NCBI RefSeq assembly: GCF_013409575.1
Contig: NZ_JACCCY010000003.1
Coordinates: forward strand, 310,001-374,000
Source of the DNA: Macellibacteroides fermentans
GTDB taxonomy: Bacteria; Bacteroidota; Bacteroidia; Bacteroidales; Tannerellaceae
Direction of reading: 5' to 3'
DNA: 64,000 nucleotides
Below, in pieces: positions 25,946 to 34,259 of the stretch; the first letter of the stretch is position 1, and the number at the start of each line of letters is the position of its first letter. Made by a program: the position numbers and the translations under genes. The notes beneath the pieces are model-generated. The model saw only the letters and a program-made list of their open reading frames with translations, was not told where the DNA came from and ran no database searches.

Positions 25946-26051
25946 TTTTGTGTTTTTGATGAATTAAGGATAATCTCTGTTGCAATGATTGAAAAGATTT
26001 GCTTTTGTTCACATACTTTCCTATCTTTAGCATTCCTTTAATTAAAGAAAA

Positions 26052-27488
26052 ATGCTGGCAGCCATTTACATTGAATATATTGTAGGTACGATTTTCATCT
26101 TATTGTACACGATAACTATATTAGGGCTGGTACTCGTTATCATAACAGAAAACCGCAACCCGCTTAAAACCATCTCCTGGGTGGTTGTTTTATTGCTGGC
26201 ACCCGGAATAGGACTCCTCTTTTACTTTTTCTTTGGTCAGGATAACCGTAAACAACGGATCATCTCCCGAAGAACCTACAAACGGATTATGAAAAGACCC
26301 TCAGAAAGAGTCCTTGCACAGGATAAATGCGCTGTTCCAAAACAATTTCAACCCCTTGTAACCCTTCTGAACAATACCAATCAATCGTCTCTGCTTTACG
26401 GCAGTGATATCAAGATATACACAAACGGCACAGATAAGTTCCGGGACCTTCTGGAGGAAATTGAAAAGGCACAACACCATATCCATCTTCAGTATTACAT
26501 CTTCTGCGACGACGAAATTGGGAATCAGGTAAAGAACGCCCTGATAGCCAAAGCGAAAGAGGGCGTTCAGGTAAGGGTGCTGTACGACGACGTGGGAAGC
26601 TGGAACGTAAAACGGCAGTTTTTCGACGAAATGAAAGAATCAGGCATAGAGGTTTATTCGTTCCTTCAGGTTGTATTTCCGATATTCACCAGTAAGGTGA
26701 ACTACCGGAACCACCGGAAGATTGTTGTTATAGACGGCAAAGTAGGCTTTATGGGTGGGATGAACATAGCCGACAGATACGTTAAAGGACTTGCCTGGGG
26801 AAACTGGCGCGATCTCCACTTTAAAATTACCGGTAAAGGAGCACAGGGATTGCAATCGGCCTTCCTTATCGACTGGTATGTGGTAAGTAAAAACCTTATC
26901 ACATCACGTGATTATTACCCGGTGACACCGGCTTTGGGCGATAATTGCATTCAGATAGCCACCAGTGGTCCCACCGGACAATGGAGAACCTTGCTTCAAG
27001 CCGCCATCTTTTGTATTGCCAATGCCAAAAAGTATATTTACATACAGACACCCTATTTCCTTCCCACCGAAGGAATCAACCAGGCTTTACAAACAGCGGC
27101 TCTGGGTGGAGTGGATGTAAGATTGATGTTACCCAAACGATCGGATGCCCGTTCTGCCAACATGGCCACCCATTCCTTTATAGATGATATGCTGAAAGCC
27201 GGTGTAAAGGTATACCTGTATGAACCCGGATTCCTGCACTCCAAGCTAACGGTGATAGATGATTCGATTGCATGTATAGGATCAGCAAATATGGACTTCC
27301 GTAGTTTTGAACACAATTTTGAGATCAGTGCCTTTGTATACGACACTACATTCGCTCAGAAGATGAAAAAGGTATTTCAGCACGACATTCATCACTGCGA
27401 GCAGGTGATCCCTTCCAGGTGGCTTAAAAGATCCTTCAAGCAGCGTATACCCGAATCTTTTATGCGTCTGTTCTCTCCGCTTCTTTAA
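26052..27488 (+). CDS. cls: cardiolipin synthase
   Basis: 478 residues with two N-terminal membrane segments (about 6-28 and 38-60) and two phospholipase D HKD motifs: NHRKIVVIDGKVGFMGGMN near residue 220 and HSKLTVIDDSIACIGSANMD near residue 397. It condenses phosphatidylglycerol molecules to cardiolipin at the inner membrane. Length and layout are those of ClsA-type enzymes. Its last 29 bases overlap the convergent rsmD gene. Confidence 0.94.
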   Translation: MLAAIYIEYIVGTIFILLYTITILGLVLVIITENRNPLKTISWVVVLLLAPGIGLLFYFFFGQDNRKQRIISRRTYKRIMKRPSERVLAQDKCAVPKQFQPLVTLLNNTNQSSLLYGSDIKIYTNGTDKFRDLLEEIEKAQHHIHLQYYIFCDDEIGNQVKNALIAKAKEGVQVRVLYDDVGSWNVKRQFFDEMKESGIEVYSFLQVVFPIFTSKVNYRNHRKIVVIDGKVGFMGGMNIADRYVKGLAWGNWRDLHFKITGKGAQGLQSAFLIDWYVVSKNLITSRDYYPVTPALGDNCIQIATSGPTGQWRTLLQAAIFCIANAKKYIYIQTPYFLPTEGINQALQTAALGGVDVRLMLPKRSDARSANMATHSFIDDMLKAGVKVYLYEPGFLHSKLTVIDDSIACIGSANMDFRSFEHNFEISAFVYDTTFAQKMKKVFQHDIHHCEQVIPSRWLKRSFKQRIPESFMRLFSPLL

Positions 27489-28017
27489 GAAAGATACTGA
27501 AATTTACAGAACCATATTCGCGGTGTTGCAAGAAATGGGGTAACGCCGAAAAATCGAAATTCTTGGGATGTTCCATAACAAACAAGCCATCCTCGCGCAA
27601 CAGTTCCCGTTCCAATATCAACCGCGGAATTTCTTCCAGTTCCTTTAAGGCATAGGGAGGATCTGCAAATATAAAATCAAATGAGTCGGGACGGGCAGTC
27701 TGAATAAAGCGGAAGGCATCCCCCCTGATCAGGTCGATCGTACTACACTTAAGCTCCTCCGTCACCTTGGCAATGAACGAAGCATGGGCATTGTTCTTCT
27801 CAACAGCCGTAACCCTTTTACAACCTCTGGAAGCCAATTCGAAGGTAATGCTACCTGTTCCGGCAAACAGATCCAGGGCATCGGTATCTTCAAGATCGAT
27901 TAAATTGGAGAGAACATTAAATAAATTCTCTTTCGCAAAATCGGTCGTAGGCCTGGCACTGAATGACTTGGGCACATCAAAACGACGTCTTCGGTATATA
28001 CCACTAATTATTCGCAT
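27460..28017 (-). CDS. rsmD: 16S rRNA (guanine966-N2)-methyltransferase RsmD
   Basis: 185 residues. The SAM-binding LDLFAGTGSITFELASRG and the catalytic FADPPY motif (near residue 118) identify this N2-guanine methyltransferase, with the usual opening MRIISGIYRRRRFDVP. It modifies 16S rRNA during small-subunit assembly. It overlaps the DUF3822 gene upstream by 10 bases, so the two are translated as a pair, and it overlaps cls at its 3' end on the other strand. Confidence 0.94.
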   Translation of the reverse strand: MRIISGIYRRRRFDVPKSFSARPTTDFAKENLFNVLSNLIDLEDTDALDLFAGTGSITFELASRGCKRVTAVEKNNAHASFIAKVTEELKCSTIDLIRGDAFRFIQTARPDSFDFIFADPPYALKELEEIPRLILERELLREDGLFVMEHPKNFDFSALPHFLQHREYGSVNFSIFLKEAERTDA

Positions 28018-28832
28018 ATTGATAAATATAATAAATCAAGGGGAGCCCGGTCTGTTCCGGAGCCCAGTAAATAAAACTCGGTTGGTATCCCTATGGATTC
28101 CATTTTGAATATAAATGAAGACAGTATCTGCTGCAGCTCACTCCTCAACAATTTAGGAGCATCCAGTAACAACAAATCCTTTTTCTGATCCATTCCGTTT
28201 TGTCGCCATGCATACAATATGAAATAGATGATATCCGTCGTATCCTGAAACGGGAACGAATTGGCAAAAAGTAAACGTCCCTGATCGTAACAGACAATAT
28301 CCAGGTCGGCGCCGTGAATGTAAACATACATGTGCTTCGGAATGCTCTGTGCACTTCGCTTTTTCCATACGGAAAGGAAAGGAACAAGATGGTGTACAAA
28401 GGTGGGATTCAACAAAGAGCGGGCACAAAACTCGTATATATCTTCCGGCATATCGAAAACGACCGTCATCTCTTCTCCCCTAACAGCATTACGAATTCCT
28501 TTCTGAGTGGAGCCTGACAACGTAAAAGAAAGAAATGCCTCCTCCTCTTTATCCTTAAGCACTACATTAGGAATCAGTGTATAGCGTGACGATAAATACA
28601 GAACATGAATGGCAGCAAAGGGATAGTTGAAAAAATCGTTTTCAAAGAACAAATCCTTAAGCCAGGCAATATAGCTCTTGCTTCGGTCGTACGTTGTCTC
28701 GCCATAAAAGAACGAGCCGCTCTCCGAAGGATTGTAACCTGAAAAAGAAAGTCCATCCGAACAAAGCCGGATGGACATTTTATAATTTTCAGCGTTACCA
28801 GTATGCAAATGTTCAGGAATACTGATCGCCAT
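28008..28832 (-). CDS. DUF3822 family protein
   Basis: 274 residues. The family is Bacteroidota-specific and usually located immediately before rsmD, as here. Two related halves can be seen (strand-rich blocks near 15-140 and 150-270, with YIHGADLDIVCYDQGRLLFAN in the second), suggesting an actin-like ATPase-fold scaffold similar to PilM/FtsA, though nucleotide-binding motifs are not clear. No signal peptide. Biochemical role unknown. Confidence 0.8.
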   Translation of the reverse strand: MAISIPEHLHTGNAENYKMSIRLCSDGLSFSGYNPSESGSFFYGETTYDRSKSYIAWLKDLFFENDFFNYPFAAIHVLYLSSRYTLIPNVVLKDKEEEAFLSFTLSGSTQKGIRNAVRGEEMTVVFDMPEDIYEFCARSLLNPTFVHHLVPFLSVWKKRSAQSIPKHMYVYIHGADLDIVCYDQGRLLFANSFPFQDTTDIIYFILYAWRQNGMDQKKDLLLLDAPKLLRSELQQILSSFIFKMESIGIPTEFYLLGSGTDRAPLDLLYLSICE

Positions 28833-28845
28833 TGTATGTTCTAAA

Positions 28846-29472
28846 TTACTCCCAGTTACCAGCGTTGTTGTTGATTTCTTCGAGTGATCCTACTTTAAGA
28901 CCTGCAAATTTGTTTGATTTAGTTGCCACATCCTTCAGGTTTGCAACTTCCTGCTTATCCAAATCACCCAGATAAGTATCGTATGATACGCTAGCCTCGA
29001 ATACCTTGATGGTATAACCTGAACCCGAAACCAATGAAGCTGTGTCCATGAAGAAAGGTTGAGTTGTTCCAGGAACGAATTTCAAAGAGTCCACATTAAA
29101 TGCAGGACCGAACAATGTATCTTTAGCAATAACCCAGAAAGTATCACGTTTGATAAGACCTTGCTTAACAGCTTCCTTTTCAGTCAGACCCTTTTCAAGC
29201 TGCTCATCTGTAAGCACACCTTCTTTTCTCAAGAAAGGGATTTTTTCTTCTTTCAGGAAGCGAGAAAGTTCTTCGAAGCTTGCAGCATGAACTTTGTACT
29301 TGTTCTTGTACTCGATCTGAGCCTTTCTGATATCAATCAAACGAGCAATGATAGCCTTTTCACGAGCACCTCTCTCTTGTTCGAACTCAATCGGAGCCAT
29401 AATACTTCTGTAGCACATATAAATAAGCACTACAACTGCAGCAACTAGCAGAATCTTAAATGTAACTTTCAT
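28846..29472 (-). CDS. conserved single-pass membrane protein of unknown function
   Basis: 208 residues from the Met at 29472 (MKVTFKILLVAAVVVLIYMC), chosen over an upstream extension lacking a signal. One N-terminal membrane anchor is followed by a long helix and a mixed domain outside the cytoplasm. The spacing (hydrophobic N-helix, then RLIDIRKAQIEYKNKYKVHAASFEELSRFL) resembles pseudopilin-like architecture but lacks a prepilin peptidase site. It lies 13 bases upstream of the DUF3822 gene, so it belongs to the rsmD operon. Confidence 0.6.
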   Translation of the reverse strand: MKVTFKILLVAAVVVLIYMCYRSIMAPIEFEQERGAREKAIIARLIDIRKAQIEYKNKYKVHAASFEELSRFLKEEKIPFLRKEGVLTDEQLEKGLTEKEAVKQGLIKRDTFWVIAKDTLFGPAFNVDSLKFVPGTTQPFFMDTASLVSGSGYTIKVFEASVSYDTYLGDLDKQEVANLKDVATKSNKFAGLKVGSLEEINNNAGNWE

Positions 29473-29567
29473 GGTTTGTATTATTTTTTTTAAATTTATT
29501 TCGTCCGGCAAATTTAAAAAAGAATATTTAATCAACTACCTTTATCGCAAAAAATATTGCAATCAAG

Positions 29568-30983
29568 ATGATAAATAGTCATTTAAGCCGCCAAATTAGA
29601 CAAAATTTCCCACATACGCCAACTAATGAGCAACTTTTCGCACTAAATATCCTGGCAGACTTTCTTTTATCTGCAAATGAGAATTCGGCGTTGTTGTTAA
29701 AAGGTTATGCCGGAACCGGGAAAACCTCTCTTGTAGGAGCCCTTGTAAAGACCATGAGCGGATTAAAGCAAAAAAGCGTACTTCTTGCCCCAACCGGCAG
29801 GGCTGCGAAGGTGTTATCCAATTACGCCGGTCAGCAGGCATTTACCATCCACAAGAAAATTTACAGGCAGGATGCTTTTTCAAACGATCTTTCGGCTTTC
29901 CATCCGTCGGACAACCTGCACAAAGACACCCTTTTTATCGTAGATGAAGCCTCCATGATTTCAAATCAGGGCATTGACTCTCATTACTTCGGGTCGGGCA
30001 GGCTGCTGGACGACCTGGTACACTATGTATATTCGGGCGAAAACTGCCGGCTGATGCTTATGGGCGACACGGCACAGCTCCCCCCGGTGATGCAGGTGGA
30101 AAGTCCCGCGCTGCAGGCCGACATACTTAAAGGATACAACCTGCAGGTAGATGAAATACAGCTTACGGAAGTGGTCCGCCAGGATCTGAATTCGGGCATT
30201 CTGTACAACGCCACCCTGTTAAGGGACAGTCTGCGGAACAACCGGGTGGAAATTTATCCGAAGCTTACGGTTAAAGGTTTTGCCGACATCCAGATGATTA
30301 ACGGAAGCGAGTTGATTGAAGCCATTTCCAATGCCTACAGCAAAGACGGATTGGATGATACGATCGTTATTTCGCGCTCCAATAAAAGGGCCAATATTTA
30401 CAACAACGGAATCAGGAACCAGATACTATACCGCGAAGAGGAGCTATCCACCGGCGACCGGCTTATGATTGTAAAGAACAATTACTTCTGGACCCGCAAC
30501 AACAAAGAGATAGACTTTATTGCCAACGGAGAGATTGTACAGGTTTTGCGCGTGCGTAACGAATCACATTTGTACGGGTTCCGTTTTTGCGACGTTACGG
30601 TTCGCTTTCAGGATTACGACATGGAACTGGATATCAAGATTCTGCTGGACACACTGCAGACCGAAGCTCCGGCTCTGCCAAAAGAGCTGAGCGACAAGCT
30701 CTTTTACACCATATTGGAAGATTACCAGGACATCTCCACCAAGTCCGGAAAGATGAAGAAAATGAAGGAGAACCCCCATTACAATGTCGTTCAGGTAAAG
30801 TATGCCTATGCCATTACCTGCCACAAGGCACAAGGGGGCCAGTGGAAGAATGTTTTTCTGGATATTGGCTACATGACCGAAGAGATGCTGGGCGAGAACT
30901 TCTACCGGTGGCTGTATACGGCGATGACTCGTGCCACTGACAGGCTTTATCTGGTAAATCTTCCGGAAGAGTTTGTAGGCTAA
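29568..30983 (+). CDS. RecD-like ATP-dependent DNA helicase
   Basis: 471 residues. Walker A is LLKGYAGTGKTSLVGAL (near residue 48), Walker B FIVDEASMI (near 125), a Gln/Arg-containing motif follows (LMGDTAQLPPV), and the C-terminal UvrD_C_2 motif is AYAITCHKAQGGQWKNVF. This is the short SF1B helicase common in Bacteroidota, related to RecD2/Dda rather than RecBCD-bound RecD. It acts on DNA 5' ends in repair or replication. Divergently transcribed from the preceding membrane protein gene. Confidence 0.88.
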   Translation: MINSHLSRQIRQNFPHTPTNEQLFALNILADFLLSANENSALLLKGYAGTGKTSLVGALVKTMSGLKQKSVLLAPTGRAAKVLSNYAGQQAFTIHKKIYRQDAFSNDLSAFHPSDNLHKDTLFIVDEASMISNQGIDSHYFGSGRLLDDLVHYVYSGENCRLMLMGDTAQLPPVMQVESPALQADILKGYNLQVDEIQLTEVVRQDLNSGILYNATLLRDSLRNNRVEIYPKLTVKGFADIQMINGSELIEAISNAYSKDGLDDTIVISRSNKRANIYNNGIRNQILYREEELSTGDRLMIVKNNYFWTRNNKEIDFIANGEIVQVLRVRNESHLYGFRFCDVTVRFQDYDMELDIKILLDTLQTEAPALPKELSDKLFYTILEDYQDISTKSGKMKKMKENPHYNVVQVKYAYAITCHKAQGGQWKNVFLDIGYMTEEMLGENFYRWLYTAMTRATDRLYLVNLPEEFVG

Positions 30984-31029
30984 TTTCACTTTTTTCGGTT
31001 AAATGGCATGCATGTATATAATAATTACT

Positions 31030-31037
31030 TATTTTTG
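31030..31037 (+). promoter_or_regulatory. -7 promoter box before the rsmI operon
   Basis: TATTTTTG fits TAnnTTTG and sits 25 bases before the ATG of the next gene. It probably drives the run of four genes up to 34091. Confidence 0.55.
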
Positions 31038-31061
31038 CTCGGAATATAAAGATCATTCGGC

Positions 31062-31775
31062 ATGGGAGATAAAGAAAAAATGGATTACCTGTTGGTAGAT
31101 ATACGCGAACTTGAGAAGCTCGTTGCAAGTATGCGTGATGCCGAGATTTATCCGGTATCATTCTTCTCTCAGGCATATACCACCACCCAAAAGATTGTGG
31201 ACAATCTGCAATCAATTGAGGCTGATCAGCTTGCCTTGTTTAAGGAACAGATGGAGAAACACCGGGCGTTGATTAAAAAGGCAGAAAGACTGGAAGCCGA
31301 GGCTGCACTGGTAACACAAATGCAGGAGCAGGAATCCAACTATGAACCGGTGCAAGAGATGGAATTGCCATCCGTGGAAGAATTAAATGAAGAAAAAGAA
31401 TCTGTTGCAACTCCGGCAGAGGTTACGGTCGTAGCCGAAAAAACGGTATCGGAGCCTGCCTCAAGTTTATCTTCTGCATCCTCTCACGCTACTACATTGG
31501 AACAGTCGCTCCCCCATTCTATTTCGTTGAATGAGGTGATACAGAAAAAGTTTCTGGCCGACTTCAGGAAGGCATTCAGTCTGAACGACCGTTTCAGGTT
31601 CCGCAGGGAACTGTTCGGGGGAGACGAAGGGCGGATGAATGAAGCGATCAGCGATTTAAATGAGTTGCAATCGTTTGAGGAATCGATTACATATCTCGAC
31701 AAAAAATTAAAATGGAATGTGGAAGACGAAGCCGTGGCAGATTTTATTAAATTGCTGGAAAAACGTTTTTCATAA
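31062..31775 (+). CDS. conserved hypothetical protein with coiled-coil N-terminus
   Basis: 237 residues. An N-terminal helical part (DYLLVDIRELEKLVASMRD) is followed by a low-complexity Glu/Val/Ser linker (about 95-155). The conserved C-terminal block is FRKAFSLNDRFRFRRELFGG, then LNELQSFEESITYLDKKLKW. No catalytic motif is visible. In related genomes this block is a Bacteroidota-specific domain of unknown role. It precedes rsmI by 18 bases. Confidence 0.6.
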   Translation: MGDKEKMDYLLVDIRELEKLVASMRDAEIYPVSFFSQAYTTTQKIVDNLQSIEADQLALFKEQMEKHRALIKKAERLEAEAALVTQMQEQESNYEPVQEMELPSVEELNEEKESVATPAEVTVVAEKTVSEPASSLSSASSHATTLEQSLPHSISLNEVIQKKFLADFRKAFSLNDRFRFRRELFGGDEGRMNEAISDLNELQSFEESITYLDKKLKWNVEDEAVADFIKLLEKRFS

Positions 31776-31793
31776 ATATAAGCATATTTACTG

Positions 31794-32498
31794 ATGGCAA
31801 AATTAACAATTGTTCCCACTCCGGTAGGTAATCTGGAAGACATCACACTCAGGGCCTTAAGGGTTTTGAAGGAGGCCGATCTTATTCTTGCGGAAGATAC
31901 GAGAACAACAGGTTTCTTATTGAAGCATTTTGAGATACAGAACAAGATGCTCAGTCATCATAAATTCAATGAGCATAAGTCGGTTGACCAGCTGGCAAGC
32001 CGAATCCGGGGGGGCGAAAACATCGCCCTGGTTTCCGATGCCGGTACGCCCGCCATCTCCGATCCGGGTTTTATGCTTGTACGTGCATGTGTTGAACAAG
32101 GAGTGGATGTAGAATGTCTGCCCGGTGCGACAGCCTTTGTCCCGGCTCTTGTAAATTCGGGGTTACCTTGCGATAAATTCTGTTTTGAAGGCTTTCTTCC
32201 CCAGAAAAAGGGAAGGCAGACCCGGTTGAAGGAACTTGCCGTAGAACCCCGTACAATTATTTTTTATGAATCTCCTTTCCGGCTGGTAAAGACACTTACT
32301 CAACTGAGTGAATTTATGGGAGCCGAACGAAAGGTATCCGTTTCGCGCGAGATTTCAAAATTGCATGAAGAAACGGTTCGAGGTACCCTCTCGGAAGTCA
32401 TATCGCATTTTTCGATGAACGAACCTAAAGGTGAGATTGTTATAGTTTTAGCAGGCTTAAATAACAAGATGGAAAAAGAGAAAGTCAACGAAGTTTAA
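31794..32498 (+). CDS. rsmI: 16S rRNA (cytidine1402-2'-O)-methyltransferase RsmI
   Basis: 234 residues of the tetrapyrrole methylase fold. The opening LTIVPTPVGNLEDITLRALR, the ILAEDTRTTGFLLKHF segment and LVSDAGTPAISDPGF are diagnostic of RsmI. It 2'-O-methylates C1402 of 16S rRNA. It is slightly short of the E. coli enzyme because the C-terminal extension is missing, as is usual in this phylum. Confidence 0.94.
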   Translation: MAKLTIVPTPVGNLEDITLRALRVLKEADLILAEDTRTTGFLLKHFEIQNKMLSHHKFNEHKSVDQLASRIRGGENIALVSDAGTPAISDPGFMLVRACVEQGVDVECLPGATAFVPALVNSGLPCDKFCFEGFLPQKKGRQTRLKELAVEPRTIIFYESPFRLVKTLTQLSEFMGAERKVSVSREISKLHEETVRGTLSEVISHFSMNEPKGEIVIVLAGLNNKMEKEKVNEV

Positions 32499-32518
32499 TT
32501 AAAGATTCAATCAAAAAC

Positions 32519-33391
32519 ATGAAAAAAGTACTAGTTACGATTATCTGTGCAGCCATGTTCGCCTCTTGCGGGCAGAACTCTGCGGATTATAAACAATTAC
32601 AGGCAGAAAACGACTCGCTTAAACTAGAAAATGCAAAATCGTCTACTGAGTTGAATGAAATGCTTTCAATTCTGAATGAAGTGGAAACTAATTTCCAGTC
32701 CATCCGTGATGCCGAAAATTACCTGTCTATCCAACAACAAGGAGGTGCAGAGCTTAATCAAAATAGCAAAGAGCAAATCAGAAGCAACATGCAACTGGTT
32801 ACCGAAACCTTGAAAAAGAATAAAGAGCAGATTGCAAAATTGCAGGCTCAGCTTAAATCAAGCGGTTTCAAATCTGCTGAATTGAAGAAGACGGTGGACA
32901 GACTTGCTTCCGAACTGGATCAGAAGACTGCCATGATCGTGGCTCTTCAGGAAGATCTGGCTAACAAGAACGTACGCATCCAGGAGTTGGACGAAATGGT
33001 TGGTTCACTTTCGCAGGATGTAGAAACTCTTTCAAGCACTACAGCCGCACAGTCGGAGAAGCTTCATGCACAAGACAAGGCGTTGAATACGGCTTACTAT
33101 TGCTTCGGAACTTCCAAGGAATTGAAAGACCAGAAGATTCTTAGCGGTGGAGGTATTTTTGCCAAATCAAAAGTGCTTCAAAGCGGATTCAATAAAGATT
33201 ATTTCATTACCATCGATATCCGTGAAGTATCTGAAATACCTTTGTTCTCACCCAAGGCTCAGCTTAAATCGAACCATCCGCAAGGCTCTTATCAATTTGA
33301 TAAAGACGAAGATGGCAATCTTACGCTGAAAATTACAGATGTAAAACAATTCTGGAGTCTGGGTAAATATCTTGTTATCGAAGTTGGATGA
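32519..33391 (+). CDS. coiled-coil lipoprotein
   Basis: 290 residues with a lipobox (MFASCG, Cys17). Residues 25-190 are a long predicted coiled coil, rich in Gln, Glu, Leu and Lys, and the last 100 residues a compact beta-rich domain (NTAYYCFGTSKELKDQKILS onwards). An envelope-spanning or tethering role is possible, but I recognise no named family. It sits 20 bases after rsmI and 7 bases before the HAD gene. Confidence 0.65.
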   Translation: MKKVLVTIICAAMFASCGQNSADYKQLQAENDSLKLENAKSSTELNEMLSILNEVETNFQSIRDAENYLSIQQQGGAELNQNSKEQIRSNMQLVTETLKKNKEQIAKLQAQLKSSGFKSAELKKTVDRLASELDQKTAMIVALQEDLANKNVRIQELDEMVGSLSQDVETLSSTTAAQSEKLHAQDKALNTAYYCFGTSKELKDQKILSGGGIFAKSKVLQSGFNKDYFITIDIREVSEIPLFSPKAQLKSNHPQGSYQFDKDEDGNLTLKITDVKQFWSLGKYLVIEVG

Positions 33392-33398
33392 AAAACTG

Positions 33399-34091
33399 AT
33401 GTACAAGAATTTATTCATTGATCTGGACGATACCCTCTGGGATACGTATCATAACAATAAAGAATGCCTCGAAGAAGTATATACCGATTATAAATTTGAT
33501 CGGTTTTATGCCTCCTTCGAGGCTTTTTTTGCCACCTATATGCCGAATAACCTCTCCTTGTGGGAGCAATACCGCGAGGGCACTATCGATAAACAAACCC
33601 TCATCGTTGAAAGGTTTCTGCATATACTCCGGCCGTTTGGCATATCGGATCCTTCCTATGTGATTGCCCTCAACAGGGATTTCCTGAATCGTACGACATT
33701 GAAAACCCGCCTTATCCCCGGATCGATTGAGACATTGGATTACTTTAAGTCGGCCGGCTACCGTCTGTTTATCCTATCCAACGGATTCAGGGAGGTACAA
33801 TCAAAAAAACTCTTCAATGCGGGACTTTCGCCCTATATCGAACGGATGATTCTTTCCGAAGATGCCGGCATAAACAAACCTCACAAACAAATTTTCGACT
33901 TTGCACTTATCAATACCAATTCACGACGCAGCCAGTCTTTAATGATAGGCGACAGCTGGGATGCGGATATTGCCGGAGCCTTTAATGCCGGGATGGATCA
34001 GCTTTGGTTTAATCCGGAAGGGCTGCCTTCCAAAGGGTTTGAGCCAACCTTCACAGTCAAACAGCTCACCGAGATAAAGGATATACTTTAA
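33399..34091 (+). CDS. YjjG-like HAD family phosphatase
   Basis: 230 residues from the ATG at 33399; the upstream extension starts with a non-ATG codon inside the lipoprotein gene. HAD motif I is FIDLDDTLWD, motif II FILSNGF, motif III lysine in INKPHKQIF and motif IV IGDSWDADIAGA. A helical cap is inserted between motifs I and II. YjjG-like members are nucleotidases acting on noncanonical nucleoside monophosphates; the substrate here is not determined. Confidence 0.85.
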   Translation: MYKNLFIDLDDTLWDTYHNNKECLEEVYTDYKFDRFYASFEAFFATYMPNNLSLWEQYREGTIDKQTLIVERFLHILRPFGISDPSYVIALNRDFLNRTTLKTRLIPGSIETLDYFKSAGYRLFILSNGFREVQSKKLFNAGLSPYIERMILSEDAGINKPHKQIFDFALINTNSRRSQSLMIGDSWDADIAGAFNAGMDQLWFNPEGLPSKGFEPTFTVKQLTEIKDIL

Positions 34092-34152
34092 AAGGTAGTA
34101 GTATTCTATTGTTCAGATAGTGATAGTTAACATTTTTGTTAACGAACATTTA

Positions 34153-34245
34153 ATCGTTGGACCATGGTTGAGATATCGTTGGACCTAGGTCCAACGATAT
34201 CTCAACCATGGTCCAACGATAAGTTGACCTGGGTCCAACGAATAG
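34153..34245. repeat. cluster of GTTGGACC palindromic repeats
   Basis: A perfect 68-bp palindrome spans 34153-34220. It is built from about 22-bp units of the form ATCGTTGGACCATGGTTGAG, facing each other around GGACCTAGGTCC, followed by one degenerate reverse unit to about 34241. The same unit recurs at 63692-63781. The location, between genes and next to an insertion sequence, resembles REP/BIME elements. Confidence 0.85.
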
Positions 34246-34259
34246 ATCCCAACGAAGAA

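Noticed and set aside
34153-34245. Possible CRISPR array
   Set aside because: The units are palindromic and mirrored with no unique spacers, and no cas genes are present.
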